This document shows, piece after piece, positions 24,401 to 32,845 of a stretch of DNA of 54,831 bases; within the stretch, counting starts at the first letter, position 1, and each line of letters starts with the position of its first letter. The DNA comes from a bacterium UBA2219. GTDB lineage: Bacteria; Desulfobacterota; Deferrimicrobia; Deferrimicrobiales; Deferrimicrobiaceae. The DNA is taken from the NCBI GenBank assembly GCA_002327765.1, contig DCUH01000133.1, positions 1 through 54,831 on the forward strand. Reading direction: 5' to 3'. Position numbers and translations under genes: made by a program. The notes beneath the pieces are model-generated. The model was not told the origin of the DNA. It ran no database searches and saw nothing but the letters and a program-made list of their open reading frames with translations.

Positions 24401-24736
24401 CCGTCGCAACGCCCCGGCCTCCCCGTACCCTTCCGCCGGGATGCGCACCATCGGGTTCCACGCCCGCATCCCTTCCTCGATCTCCGCCGGGCCGCCCCCG
24501 CCCTGCGCCGCGGCGTAAAGACGCTCCCACCCTTCGGTCAGGCGCGCCTTCATCTCCGCGGCCGCCTTGTCGGTGAACGTCAGCAGGAGCACCTCGTCCG
24601 GCGTAAGCTCCTGCCGCTCGAGGAAGAGGTTGGTCACCCGCGCCACGAGCGTCGCCGTCTTCCCGGTGCCCGCGGAGGCGTCCACCGCAAGGTTCCGCAC
24701 GAACTCGCGCGCCGCCTTCTCCCGGTTCGCGAACAT
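21446..24736 (-). CDS. addA: AddA-type UvrD/RecB helicase-nuclease
   Basis: A 1096-residue superfamily 1 helicase fused to a nuclease, the A subunit of a RecBCD-like double-strand-break repair enzyme. Walker A is DASAGTGKT near 19-27; the Walker B box is FVDEFQDTDP; the UvrD C-terminal motifs VRLSTIHAAKGLEFPVV and LLYVAATRAKDRLYLL follow. The C-terminal PD-(D/E)XK nuclease shows DRADLVV and VVDYKTGPRE. It is somewhat shorter than Firmicute AddA (about 1200). It starts 6 bases after addB ends, so the two are co-transcribed. Its 3' end overlaps the convergent lipoprotein gene. Confidence 0.92.
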   Translation of the reverse strand: MFANREKAAREFVRNLAVDASAGTGKTATLVARVTNLFLERQELTPDEVLLLTFTDKAAAEMKARLTEGWERLYAAAQGGGGPAEIEEGMRAWNPMVRIPAEGYGEAGALRRRAEEMAEAAGRLSVTTFHSFCARVLRSFPAEAGVDPLFEVLPEGEAADAWNAAFRLFLRGEFGSPSISPEWESILLAEPDHEKVWSVLRKLCMTQRDLLRGEAPDFGRPADFLGHLLREYLPRVEYFRAFVAGMRAPEGDPAAEAFRNALPVLEGIWEAISRGDLDAAASGAAAGGDPFDMDLRKSTSRKKYPRPDGPPLADVRNDLRRLFRLLGEVPAGDAAARFLFSRAGAALAAYERAKGSGLDFMDLLLRAEALLSSSPEVARRLSGRFRYIFVDEFQDTDPLQAQVLRVLSAGGPPGRLFVVGDPKQSIYGFRRADIQVYRKFREEMAAAGGEYVPLSRNFRSRPDLLAALNGLFGRILPGGEDFSPAYAPVAPHRSDPGEGPPVTLYELSPEVDEAEFLSGLVRRIVGAVKVRGGDGAERPARLRDVAVLYRSDASGELLSDYRSALSAAGIPNIVPSRKGFFFRREIQDLRIVLSSVDVPADLSARHAALKTVFFGLSDEEILPLYGSDPRAVPPGTRDAVALLSRLSARRGRASLPDLLADLYRETGVDFVASRLPEGERVAQNLAKAAEMARAFEWEGAGSLKLFLAEIRRKTAEGREEDEVPDFEEDEDAVRLSTIHAAKGLEFPVVILGALSRGGRKEPRGLRADRVHGLSALIFPGFRTYSAFREVPRAGRPVTFERWEREKMAAEERRLLYVAATRAKDRLYLLEGGKGKGSDLSDALREGISAGRPDGEGTCPVTGLPGLRVRLAPSPGGAPDDGVPDGGLLRVPVASPLPSADVAARSPAPPPTPPERAAEEEPEGLSPAAPEPVTLAELYDRSRGKRFGEKVHRVFEAYPPVSDPWPPRGAILPAVWETGEEERWERIVSAVRSSGLFRELCASILVGTELPLLGFRGGEVAQDRADLVVRAAGGPPRAEEHRVVDYKTGPRETETEERYRGKLREYCSILSEAWGVPVRGFIWYVETGESVTVSWSP

Positions 24737-24742
24737 CCGCCG

Positions 24743-27700
24743 TCACCCCGCCGCCGGCCGGTGATCGGCCAGCATCCCGAGCGCGGGGTCGCGCGAAAGA
24801 GCCGCGGCAAGGGCTTCCCGCCCGGCCTCCGGCCCTTCTAGGCCGGGGGGAACGCGGCAATGGTCCCGGAAAACGCAGCGGTCGCAGTACCGCGGCGCCG
24901 CCCGGCCCGCGTAGGTGAAAAGGTGATGGGGAAGCGGGGGGAACGTCCCTGAGCGCACAAGCGAGAGCCAATCGGACAGCGCGGAGGCCCATCCCTCGCC
25001 GACCTCGTCCCAGGAGGGCGCCTCCACGGCGGCCAGGCCGCCCTTGAGGAAATAGAGCGTCGCCGACACGGAAGGGGGCGCGGGAACGAGCGCCTGCGCC
25101 CAGGCGAGGTACACGGGCACCTGGTGCGAGAGGCCGTGGACCATCCATTCGGGCCTAGCCTCCGCCCGCTTCGGGTCGGCGTATTTGTAGTCCACGACGC
25201 GCGCCTCCCCCGAAGGGCCGCGGTCCAGCCGGTCGACGCGGCCGCGGAGTCCCGGAAGGGAGGAGGGAGGAACGACGAACGTCTCCTCCACGAGGTCGAC
25301 CCGCCATCCCGGGGCTTCCGTCTCCCTGCGCCGCTCCCAGGCGGCGAGCCGATCGACGTCCCTCGCGATCCCGAGGCACCGGATGCGGAAGAGCCCCGGC
25401 AGGCCGGTAGGGTTCTCCCTGGAAAACGCGGCGGCGGCCTTCCGAGCCGCCGCGGCGGCGGCTCCCCACCCCTTCCCCTCCGCGGCGCCCTTCCCGAGGG
25501 CCCTCAGGATGTCGTGCGCGATCTCCCCCATCCCGGAAGACGTCAGGGAGACCGCTTCCTCGGGCTCCTCCGGCGGGTCGAGGCGCAGGATAAAGCGGAG
25601 GAAGTAACGGTACGGGCAGCGGGACAGCTCCTCGAGGGCGGTGGCGCTGTGCGTCTCCGGCGGGGATGCCGGAACGCCGGCCGGATAGATCCCGACGCCG
25701 CCGGAGCGCGCGGCCCATGCGGACAGGGTCCTCCGGATGCGGAGCCACGGGACTTCCGCGGCGGGGGTCCATTCGCCGGAGCGCCACGAGGCCAGCGCCC
25801 GTTCCCTCGCGCTGAGCGGACCCTGTCCCGAAAGGGCGGCGAAGGCGGATCGGGGAAGGCGCTCCACGGCCGCGCCCGGGGCCGCCTCCCATTCCTCGGA
25901 AAAGACGGCGGGGCCCGTGAACCGGGATATCAGATGAAGGAGGTAGCGCGACGGCCGTCGCAAGGCCCCCGACGCGTCGCCCCGGCGGACGGAAAACGCG
26001 ATCCCCTTCCGCACGGACGCCGCGGGCAGGGCGAAGAGGAGCTTCTCCTCGGCGGCGTTGCGCCGGCGCAGCGATAAAGCGTCCGGCAGGCCGTCCTGCG
26101 AGAGCAGTCGGTTCATCTCCGCGCGGTCCTCGTCCGGGAGCAGGGGGTCCTCCTCGAGCTGCGCGGGGAACGCGTCCTCGTTGACCGAAAGGACCAGCGC
26201 GCGGTCTGCCGTGACGCCGCGCATCGCGATGGAGTCGCCGAAGACCACCGCTCCCGGCGCGCGCATCCCGCCGCGCTCCCCCGTGAAGAGGCGGCGGGCG
26301 GCGAGCAGGCCGGCGAACCAGTCGATCGCCTGCCGCGACCCCGGCCACGGCGCCGGCCCGTCCGGGATCCCTTCCAGGTCGGCGAGCATGGCGAACAGCT
26401 CCTCCACGGCGCGGCGGTCCCGTTCCCCTTCCGCGCTCCCGTCCAGGACCGCCTGGAACCGCCGCGTGAGCAGCTCCCGGATCGCCCTCGCGAAGGAGGC
26501 GTAGCCCGCGGCTCCGAGCACCGGGGAGAGCGACTCCCGCAGGGCGCGCACCTCCGCGGACAGGAGCTCGAGCTGGGCGGCCCGCCCGTCGGCCTTCTCC
26601 CCGTCGTCCCCGCCGGGCCGGCGCGAAGGCCGATGCAGCCGGGCGTCCCAGTCGGCGCCGGAGACGACCATCCGCTCCCGGGTGAGGACGTCCCACAGGT
26701 CGGGCCGCGGTTCCACCGCATCTTCCGCCGCCGCCCGGCGCCGGTACGGAGACGAGAGGATGTCGATCACGGCCCGCCGCGGGTAGTCGTCGCGCGCCGC
26801 CTCCATCATGCGCAGCAGGAGCCGCACCGGGGGGACGGACGCGAGGGGGACATCGATGCGTCCCGCCGTCGGGATCCCGTATTCCCCGGCGATCCGCTCC
26901 CAGTCCGCCATCGCTTCCGGGGTCGTCTTGCGGGCGACGAGGAACACCGGGTCGCCCGGCGCCTCGTCGAGCCACCGCCGGACGCGGCGGGCGGCGAGGC
27001 GCATCTCCCCTTCCGCGTGCGGGGCGGACAGCACGGGAAACGGCACGGGGAGCGGCGCCTCGGGGGGCCGGGGGGAGAAGGTCCTCTCCCTTATGGCGGC
27101 GACCGGGGGCGACGGGTCGTCCTCGAGGAACTCCACGTTTCCCTCGAAGGCGCCCTGCAGCCGGTCCCACGCACGAGCGGCGTAGAGAAAGGATGGGGCG
27201 AGCAGCCCGTCGGGCCCGAAGAGCCCCGGGAAATACACGTCGTCCAGGAGGCCGCTCGACAGGAGCCTGTCCACCAGGGTCCACTGGAGGCGCGTGAAAT
27301 CGTAGAAGCCGTAAAGAGACACGCGGTACGGGTACCCCGGATGCTCGAACCCCGCCACCGCCTCCTGGAAGATCCTCCTGCGCGTCTCGCCCCCCATCGC
27401 GCGGACCTTCCCGCCGACCGCGGCGGCAAGCCGCCGCCACTCCGCCCACCGCGCGGCGCCCCCCGGGTCGCCGCGACCCCGCGCAGCCCTTTCCGCGGCG
27501 GCAAGCTCTGCGTCGCCAATCCATCCTTCCTCGAGGTCCGCGAGCGTGCGCGTCAATGCGGCGGGAAAACCGGGCGTCGCCGCGATCCGCGAGAAATCGC
27601 CCTCCCCGGCGGCGTACGCCTCCTGCACCCCGCCCAGGACGGCCGCGGCCATCCGGACGGGGGTCAGCTCCCCGGGGAATGCGCCGCGGCGCGAAAGGAG

Positions 27701-27934
27701 ACGCAGGGCGAAGTCGTACAGCGTCATCGCGGAGGCCCCTGCGGCGGCCCTGTCCCGCACGGCGGCGAGCCGCTTCATGAGGTGCTCGCGCATCTCGTTG
27801 GAGGGGACGAGGAGCACCCGCTCCCACCCCGGTCCGCCCCAGGAGGGGTCCGACAGGCGTTCGAGGAGGACCCGCTCGAGGGCGGGGAACGGGCCGGCGA
27901 AGAGGCGGGAAAGAGGCGGGCGCACGGGATCCAT
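24743..27934 (-). CDS. addB: AddB-type nuclease subunit with iron-sulfur site
   Basis: A 1063-residue partner of AddA. The N-terminal part resembles an inactivated helicase (LLVPSNEMREHLMKRLA), and the C-terminal part is a PD-(D/E)XK nuclease (EARVVDYKYADPKR). The nuclease is framed by the Cys of ELSRCPYRYFL and the later YCDRCVFRDHC, the C...CX2CX5C arrangement that holds a 4Fe-4S cluster in AddB and Cas4. The start is ATG at 27934, since the open frame beyond it is antisense to the methyltransferase gene. With addA it forms the end-resection complex feeding RecA; no recBCD genes are seen here. Confidence 0.9.
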   Translation of the reverse strand: MDPVRPPLSRLFAGPFPALERVLLERLSDPSWGGPGWERVLLVPSNEMREHLMKRLAAVRDRAAAGASAMTLYDFALRLLSRRGAFPGELTPVRMAAAVLGGVQEAYAAGEGDFSRIAATPGFPAALTRTLADLEEGWIGDAELAAAERAARGRGDPGGAARWAEWRRLAAAVGGKVRAMGGETRRRIFQEAVAGFEHPGYPYRVSLYGFYDFTRLQWTLVDRLLSSGLLDDVYFPGLFGPDGLLAPSFLYAARAWDRLQGAFEGNVEFLEDDPSPPVAAIRERTFSPRPPEAPLPVPFPVLSAPHAEGEMRLAARRVRRWLDEAPGDPVFLVARKTTPEAMADWERIAGEYGIPTAGRIDVPLASVPPVRLLLRMMEAARDDYPRRAVIDILSSPYRRRAAAEDAVEPRPDLWDVLTRERMVVSGADWDARLHRPSRRPGGDDGEKADGRAAQLELLSAEVRALRESLSPVLGAAGYASFARAIRELLTRRFQAVLDGSAEGERDRRAVEELFAMLADLEGIPDGPAPWPGSRQAIDWFAGLLAARRLFTGERGGMRAPGAVVFGDSIAMRGVTADRALVLSVNEDAFPAQLEEDPLLPDEDRAEMNRLLSQDGLPDALSLRRRNAAEEKLLFALPAASVRKGIAFSVRRGDASGALRRPSRYLLHLISRFTGPAVFSEEWEAAPGAAVERLPRSAFAALSGQGPLSARERALASWRSGEWTPAAEVPWLRIRRTLSAWAARSGGVGIYPAGVPASPPETHSATALEELSRCPYRYFLRFILRLDPPEEPEEAVSLTSSGMGEIAHDILRALGKGAAEGKGWGAAAAAARKAAAAFSRENPTGLPGLFRIRCLGIARDVDRLAAWERRRETEAPGWRVDLVEETFVVPPSSLPGLRGRVDRLDRGPSGEARVVDYKYADPKRAEARPEWMVHGLSHQVPVYLAWAQALVPAPPSVSATLYFLKGGLAAVEAPSWDEVGEGWASALSDWLSLVRSGTFPPLPHHLFTYAGRAAPRYCDRCVFRDHCRVPPGLEGPEAGREALAAALSRDPALGMLADHRPAAG

Positions 27935-27992
27935 CGTGGCAATATTGTAAACGTCAACCGCCCGTTGGAGAATAGATACTGGGGGTCGGACG

Positions 27993-28793
27993 ATGCGTGT
28001 GCCCACGAAGGAACGGACCCGGGAGCAGTTCGGGCGGGTGGCGTCGAAATACCGGTGCAGCGCGGACCACACCGACATCGAGGACCTGGACCTGCTTTTC
28101 GGGGCGCTCGCCCCGAAGAAGGGGCACCTGGCGCTCGACGTCGCCACGGGGGCCGGACACACGGCCGTCGCCCTCGCCCGGATGGAAGTCCGGGTCGTGG
28201 CTTCCGACCTGACGCCGCGGATGCTCCTGGAGGCCCGCTCGCTGGCCGGGGAAACGGGGACCAGGGGCATCGCCTTCGCGGCCGCGGACGCCGAGGCGCT
28301 GCCGTTCGCGGACGCCGTGTTCGACCGGCTGACCTGCCGCATCGCCGCCCACCACTTCCACGACATCCGCACGGCCATGAAGGAGATCGCCCGCGTGCTG
28401 CGCCCCGGGGGAAGGGCCGGCATCATCGACAGCATCGTCCCGGGGGAGCTCTCCCTCGACGCCTACATGAACGGGGTCGAGCGGGTGCGCGACCCGTCCC
28501 ACGTCCGTAGCTACCGCAACGAGGAATGGGTGGAATTCGTGGCCGAGGCGGGGCTCGTTCCCCTGCAGATCGCCTGCCTCTGGAAAACCCACGCGTTCCC
28601 GGAATGGGTCGCGCGGACCGGGCAGCCCCCGGCGGTCCGCGGGCAGATCGAGGAGATGTTCCTTTCCGCCTTCCCGCGGGCCAGGGAAACGTACCGCATC
28701 CGGATCGAGGAGGGACGGGTCGTCTCCTTCACCGACGAGAAGATCGTCCTCGTGGCGAGGAAGCCCGGGGCGTCCCGCCCCGCCGGGTCGTGA
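27993..28793 (+). CDS. Class I SAM-dependent methyltransferase (UbiE-like)
   Basis: A 266-residue methyltransferase. The SAM-binding motif is LDVATGAGHTAVALA (about residues 48-62), followed by the acidic strand VVASDLTPRML and ADAEALPFADAVFD, a UbiE/MenG-type pattern, then EIARVLRPGGR. The substrate is not evident; UbiE-like proteins near metal resistance genes sometimes methylate metalloids, but the Cys pattern for arsenite methylation is missing. It starts a plus-strand unit and overlaps the P-type ATPase gene by a GTGA junction. The 58-base gap to divergent addB probably holds both promoters. Confidence 0.92.
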   Translation: MRVPTKERTREQFGRVASKYRCSADHTDIEDLDLLFGALAPKKGHLALDVATGAGHTAVALARMEVRVVASDLTPRMLLEARSLAGETGTRGIAFAAADAEALPFADAVFDRLTCRIAAHHFHDIRTAMKEIARVLRPGGRAGIIDSIVPGELSLDAYMNGVERVRDPSHVRSYRNEEWVEFVAEAGLVPLQIACLWKTHAFPEWVARTGQPPAVRGQIEEMFLSAFPRARETYRIRIEEGRVVSFTDEKIVLVARKPGASRPAGS

Positions 28794-30937
28794 AACCTCC
28801 CGGCGGCACGGCGACGACCGTCGTCTTCGTCCCGGCGATGGACTGCCCGGATGAGGAGCGCGAGATCCGGGCCGCCCTCGCCCGCCTCCCGTCGGTGAAA
28901 TCGCTGACGTTCCGGCTCTTCGCGCGGCAAGTGGTCGTGGCGCACAGGGGGCCCGTGGAGCCGGTCCTCGAAGCCCTCCGGCGCATCGGCATGGAGGGGC
29001 GCCCCGTCGACGAGACGCTGCGGAAGGCCGACCTGCCCCGGACGGACCTCGGCCAGTGGAGGACGCTCCTGCTCGCGGGCGCCGCGCTGCTGCTCGGCGT
29101 CCTTCTGTACGCGTTCCTCCCCGGGGAACCGCTCGCGCGTCTCCCCTTCCTCGCGTCGATCCTCCTCGGCGGCGCACCGGTGGCGCTGCGGGGATTTCGC
29201 GAGGTACGGAACCGGTCCCTCGGGATGAACGCCCTCATGACCGTCTCCATCGGCGGTGCCGCGCTCCTAGGGGAATGGGCGGAGGCCTCCGTCGTCGTGA
29301 CCCTCTTCGCTTTGGCGAACCTGCTGGAGGCGCGCAGCCTCGACCGCGCACGGAAGGCCACCATGGAGCTGTTCTCGGCCTCGCCGGAGCGGGCCGTGGT
29401 GCGGGTCGGCGGCGTCGATGGGGAAGAGCGGACCATCCCGCCCGAAGAGGTCCGCCCCGGGGACATCCTCGTCATCCGCCCGGGCGAGCGCGTCCCCGTG
29501 GACGCCGTCGTCCACAGGGGGACCTCCGACCTCAACGAGGCGGTCCTCACCGGGGAATCGCTCCCCGTGGAGAAGAAGGAGGGGGACCCCCTTTACGCCG
29601 GAACGGTAAACGGGCGGGGACCGCTGATTGCGCGGGCGACCCTCGCGCTCTCCGATTCCACCTTCGCCCGGATCCTCCGGCGGGTGGAGGAGGCGCAGAC
29701 GCAGAAGGCGCCGGTGCAGACGTTCATGGAGCGCTTCGCCGCGGCGTACACTCCCGCCGTGCTCGGCGCCGCGATCCTCGTGGCGACGCTCCCGCCGCTT
29801 CTCGGCGGCGGCTCCGCGGCCGTCTGGGTGTATCGGGCGCTGGTTCTGCTCGTCATCGCGTGCCCGTGCGCCATCGTCCTCGCATCCCCCGTGGCCACCC
29901 TCTCCGCGCTGACGCGCGCCACCCGCGAAGGGATCCTCTTCAAGGGGGCGAGGCACCTGGAGACGCTGGGGAAGGTCCGCGCCGTCGCGTTCGACAAGAC
30001 CGGGACGCTGACGCACGGCCGGCTCCGCGTGACCGGGGTGCGCCCCGCCCCCGGCCGGACGGAGGAGGAGGTGCTGCGGCTCGCGGGGGCCGTGGAGGCG
30101 GGATCTGCGCACCCCGTAGCCGAGGCGATCCGCCGCGAAGCGTCCCGGCGGGGCGTCGCGACGGCGGCGCGGGGGACGCTGGCCCGCACCTTCGCCGTCG
30201 TCGACGGGCGGGGGGTGCGCGCGGAGGTCGACGGGATGCGGGTCTGCGTGGGCAATCCCGGCATGTTCGGGGGGACCGACTCCATGAAGGACGAGGTCGC
30301 CCGGTTCACGGTCGGCGGGGAGGAGCCGGCCGGATCGACGGTGCTCGTCGGGACGGACGACGGCATCGCGGGGGCGCTGTTCCTGTCGGACCAGGTCCGC
30401 GCCCACGCGGCGGAAACGGTCCGGGCGCTGCGGGGGCTCGGTATACGGCACCTGGTCCTCCTCACGGGCGACAACGAGGCGGCGGCGCGATCCGTCGGCG
30501 ACTCCGCGGGGATCGACGAAGTGGAGCACGGGCTGCTTCCGGAGGACAAGCTCGAGCGGATCCGCGCGCTCGTGGCCGCGCACGGCGCCGTCGCGATGGT
30601 GGGGGACGGGGTGAACGACGCGCCCGCGCTGGCGCTGGCCACCGTCGGCGTCGCGATGGCCGCGGCGGGATCGCCCGCCGCGATGGAAACCGCGGACGTG
30701 GCGCTGCTCACGGGGGACCTGCGAAAGATCCCGTCCGCCGTCGCGCTGGGACGCCGGATGGTGGGAGCGGTCCGCCAGAACGTCGTCGCCGCCATCGCGA
30801 TCAAGCTCGGATTCCTCGCCCTGGCGGTCGCCGGGTACGCTACACTCTGGATGGCGGTGCTCGCGGACATGGGGACCTCGCTCCTCGTCATCTTCAACGG
30901 GCTGCGGCTGCTGTCGCCCCGAACCGACATCGAATAA
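28790..30937 (+). CDS. P1B-type metal ATPase (probably Zn/Cd/Pb efflux)
   Basis: A 715-residue cation-exporting ATPase from GTG at 28790. The N-terminal HMA-like domain has MDCPDEE (17-23), a single-Cys variant seen in zinc/cadmium pumps. The membrane metal site is CPC at 358-360, the phosphorylated Asp402 lies in DKTGT, and TGES is at 254-257. The last helices hold a Lys in IAIKLGFL and an Asp in LADMGTS, the pair expected for Zn/Cd/Pb (P1B-2) pumps rather than copper pumps. So it is likely a ZntA/CadA-like exporter. It overlaps the methyltransferase gene by four bases and precedes an MFS transporter by 15. Confidence 0.94.
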   Translation: MKPPGGTATTVVFVPAMDCPDEEREIRAALARLPSVKSLTFRLFARQVVVAHRGPVEPVLEALRRIGMEGRPVDETLRKADLPRTDLGQWRTLLLAGAALLLGVLLYAFLPGEPLARLPFLASILLGGAPVALRGFREVRNRSLGMNALMTVSIGGAALLGEWAEASVVVTLFALANLLEARSLDRARKATMELFSASPERAVVRVGGVDGEERTIPPEEVRPGDILVIRPGERVPVDAVVHRGTSDLNEAVLTGESLPVEKKEGDPLYAGTVNGRGPLIARATLALSDSTFARILRRVEEAQTQKAPVQTFMERFAAAYTPAVLGAAILVATLPPLLGGGSAAVWVYRALVLLVIACPCAIVLASPVATLSALTRATREGILFKGARHLETLGKVRAVAFDKTGTLTHGRLRVTGVRPAPGRTEEEVLRLAGAVEAGSAHPVAEAIRREASRRGVATAARGTLARTFAVVDGRGVRAEVDGMRVCVGNPGMFGGTDSMKDEVARFTVGGEEPAGSTVLVGTDDGIAGALFLSDQVRAHAAETVRALRGLGIRHLVLLTGDNEAAARSVGDSAGIDEVEHGLLPEDKLERIRALVAAHGAVAMVGDGVNDAPALALATVGVAMAAAGSPAAMETADVALLTGDLRKIPSAVALGRRMVGAVRQNVVAAIAIKLGFLALAVAGYATLWMAVLADMGTSLLVIFNGLRLLSPRTDIE

Positions 30938-30952
30938 GGGAAAAGGGCGCGG

Positions 30953-32137
30953 ATGACGAAGGAGAAGCTTCCCCGCAACGTGATCGTCCTCGGGGTCGTG
31001 AGCCTCCTCACGGACATGTCGTCCGACATGATCGTGCCGCTGCTCCCCCTCTTCATCACCACGACGCTCGGAGCGGGACCGGCCGCCCTCGGCATCATCG
31101 AGGGGGTCGCCGAAGCCACGGCGAGCTTCCTCAAGCTCCTGTCCGGCGCGTGGGCCGACCGTGCCGCCCGCAAGAAGCCGCTCGTCGTCTGGGGATACGC
31201 GCTGGCGGCGGTCGCCCGCCCCCTCTCCGGTTTCGCCACGTCCTGGGCGCACGTACTGCTCGTCCGGTTCGCCGACCGCGTGGGGAAAGGCATCCGCACT
31301 TCCCCGCGCGACGCCCTCATCGCCTCCTCCGTCGGGGAAGGGTCCCGGGGCAGGGCCTACGGATGGCACCGGGCGATGGACAACCTGGGCGCCGTGCTGG
31401 GACCGCTGGCCGCTTTCATCCTGCTTTCGGCGTGGGGGCTCTCCTACAGGACGATCTTCCTGCTGGCGGCCGTTCCGGGAATCGCCGCGGTCCTCGCGCT
31501 GTATTTCTTCGTCCGGGAAACGGACGCCGCGGCCGCCCCCGGCAAGGGGCTGCGCCTCAAGGACGGGGAGCTCCCGCCCGCGTTCCGCCGCTACCTTTTC
31601 GCCCTCGGGGTGTTCACGCTGGGCAACGCGAGCGACAGCTTCCTGATCCTCCGCGCAGTGGACGCCGGCGTGCCGGCGACCTACATCCCGCTGCTGTGGG
31701 GCGCCTTCCATGTCGTCAAGTCGTCGCTGTCCACCTACGGCGGGATCCTGTCCGACCGGTTCGGGCGGCGGACGATGATCCTGGCCGGGTGGGCGGTCTA
31801 CGCCGCCACGTACGCGGCCTGGGGGCTGACCACCGGAGTCTATTGGATGGTCGGGCTTTTCCTGATATACGGGTTGTACCACTCCGCGTGCGAAGGGGCG
31901 GAAAGGGCGCTGGTGGCCGACCTGGTGCCGCCCGAGCGGCGGGGGACGGCTTTCGGGTGGTTCCATCTCGTGACCGGGATCTGCACCCTTCCGGCGAGCG
32001 TGATCTTCGGCTTCCTGTGGAAGGAGTTCGGGGCCCCGTCCGCCTTCGGCGTCAGCGCGGGTCTCGCCCTGCTGGCCGCGGCGATCCTCTCCCTGTCGCT
32101 GCGGAAGGCGGACGGGGCCGTGAAGGGAACGGATTGA
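30953..32137 (+). CDS. Major facilitator superfamily transporter
   Basis: A 394-residue 12-helix transporter. Typical MFS loop motifs are present: GAWADRAARKKP (residues about 64-75, between helices 2 and 3) and GGILSDRFGRRTM in the second half. The early LTDMSSDMIVPLLP and the ADRVGKGIRTSPRDALIA loop are shared with a group of uncharacterised MFS proteins common in deltaproteobacteria. The substrate is unknown; placement next to a metal ATPase hints at, but does not prove, detoxification. It is followed by the TonB-like gene at a TTGA overlap. Confidence 0.93.
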   Translation: MTKEKLPRNVIVLGVVSLLTDMSSDMIVPLLPLFITTTLGAGPAALGIIEGVAEATASFLKLLSGAWADRAARKKPLVVWGYALAAVARPLSGFATSWAHVLLVRFADRVGKGIRTSPRDALIASSVGEGSRGRAYGWHRAMDNLGAVLGPLAAFILLSAWGLSYRTIFLLAAVPGIAAVLALYFFVRETDAAAAPGKGLRLKDGELPPAFRRYLFALGVFTLGNASDSFLILRAVDAGVPATYIPLLWGAFHVVKSSLSTYGGILSDRFGRRTMILAGWAVYAATYAAWGLTTGVYWMVGLFLIYGLYHSACEGAERALVADLVPPERRGTAFGWFHLVTGICTLPASVIFGFLWKEFGAPSAFGVSAGLALLAAAILSLSLRKADGAVKGTD

Positions 32138-32841
32138 AACCATCCGCGGGCAAAGCGTGGGAGGGAATCCTGGCTTCCCTCCTGCTCCACCTGGCATTGG
32201 CCGCGGTCGTCCTCCACGGGATGACCCTCGGGCCCGCGCCGGGGCTGCCGGTGATCGACCTCTCGCTCCTGCCGGCGGTTGCCGGCGGCTCCCCCGGAAA
32301 CGGCCCACGGCCCGGGCGGAACGTCTCGCGGGCCAGCGACGCCGCTCCCGCGCCGGCATCGGCGCGGCCGGCGATCCCGGAGGAACCCGGCGACGTCTCC
32401 GCCCTGGCCGTTTCCGCCGCGGGCACGGCCGCCGCGGGCGAAACCGCCCCGGACGCAACGCCCGCGCGCCCGTCGTCCGCGGCCCCGTCTCCCGCGGGAG
32501 GCGGCCCGGCGTCCCTTTCCGCCGCCCCCTCGCCGTCGTCCGGGGGGGGTGGCGCATCGCCGGCCCCTCGCTACGATTACCTCAGGGAAGCCATCCAGCG
32601 GGAAATCTCCTACCCCGCCGTGGCGCGAAGGATGGGGTGGGAAGGGCGCGTGGTGGTCGCCTTCGTGATCCTTCCGGACGGCGACGTGCGCGACGTGCGG
32701 GTGGTCCGGGGATCCGGCTTCCCCGTCCTCGACCGCAGCGCCGTGAACGCGGTCCGGTCGGCCTCCCCCTTCCCCCACCCGCCGGCGGAAGCGGAAGTCC
32801 TCGCCCCGGTCGTCTACCGGCTCGACGAAACCCCGAGGTGA
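32134..32841 (+). CDS. TonB-like energy transducer
   Basis: A 235-residue protein with one N-terminal helix (about 9-30), a long Pro/Ala/Gly/Ser-rich periplasmic linker (about 45-145), and a C-terminal TonB domain (about 150-230) with the signatures REISYPAVARRMGWEGRV and VRVVRGSGFPVLD. It would couple the proton gradient to an outer-membrane receptor. No exbB/exbD or receptor gene is in the window, so it must use partners encoded elsewhere. The start is TTG at 32134, overlapping the MFS stop; no ATG of suitable length exists. The linker is very GC-rich. Confidence 0.88.
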   Translation: MKPSAGKAWEGILASLLLHLALAAVVLHGMTLGPAPGLPVIDLSLLPAVAGGSPGNGPRPGRNVSRASDAAPAPASARPAIPEEPGDVSALAVSAAGTAAAGETAPDATPARPSSAAPSPAGGGPASLSAAPSPSSGGGGASPAPRYDYLREAIQREISYPAVARRMGWEGRVVVAFVILPDGDVRDVRVVRGSGFPVLDRSAVNAVRSASPFPHPPAEAEVLAPVVYRLDETPR

Positions 32842-32845
32842 ACCG

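Noticed and set aside
24743..28435. An extended start for addB reaching into the methyltransferase gene
   Set aside because: The added residues are antisense to a clear methyltransferase; ATG at 27934 gives a normal AddB N-terminus.
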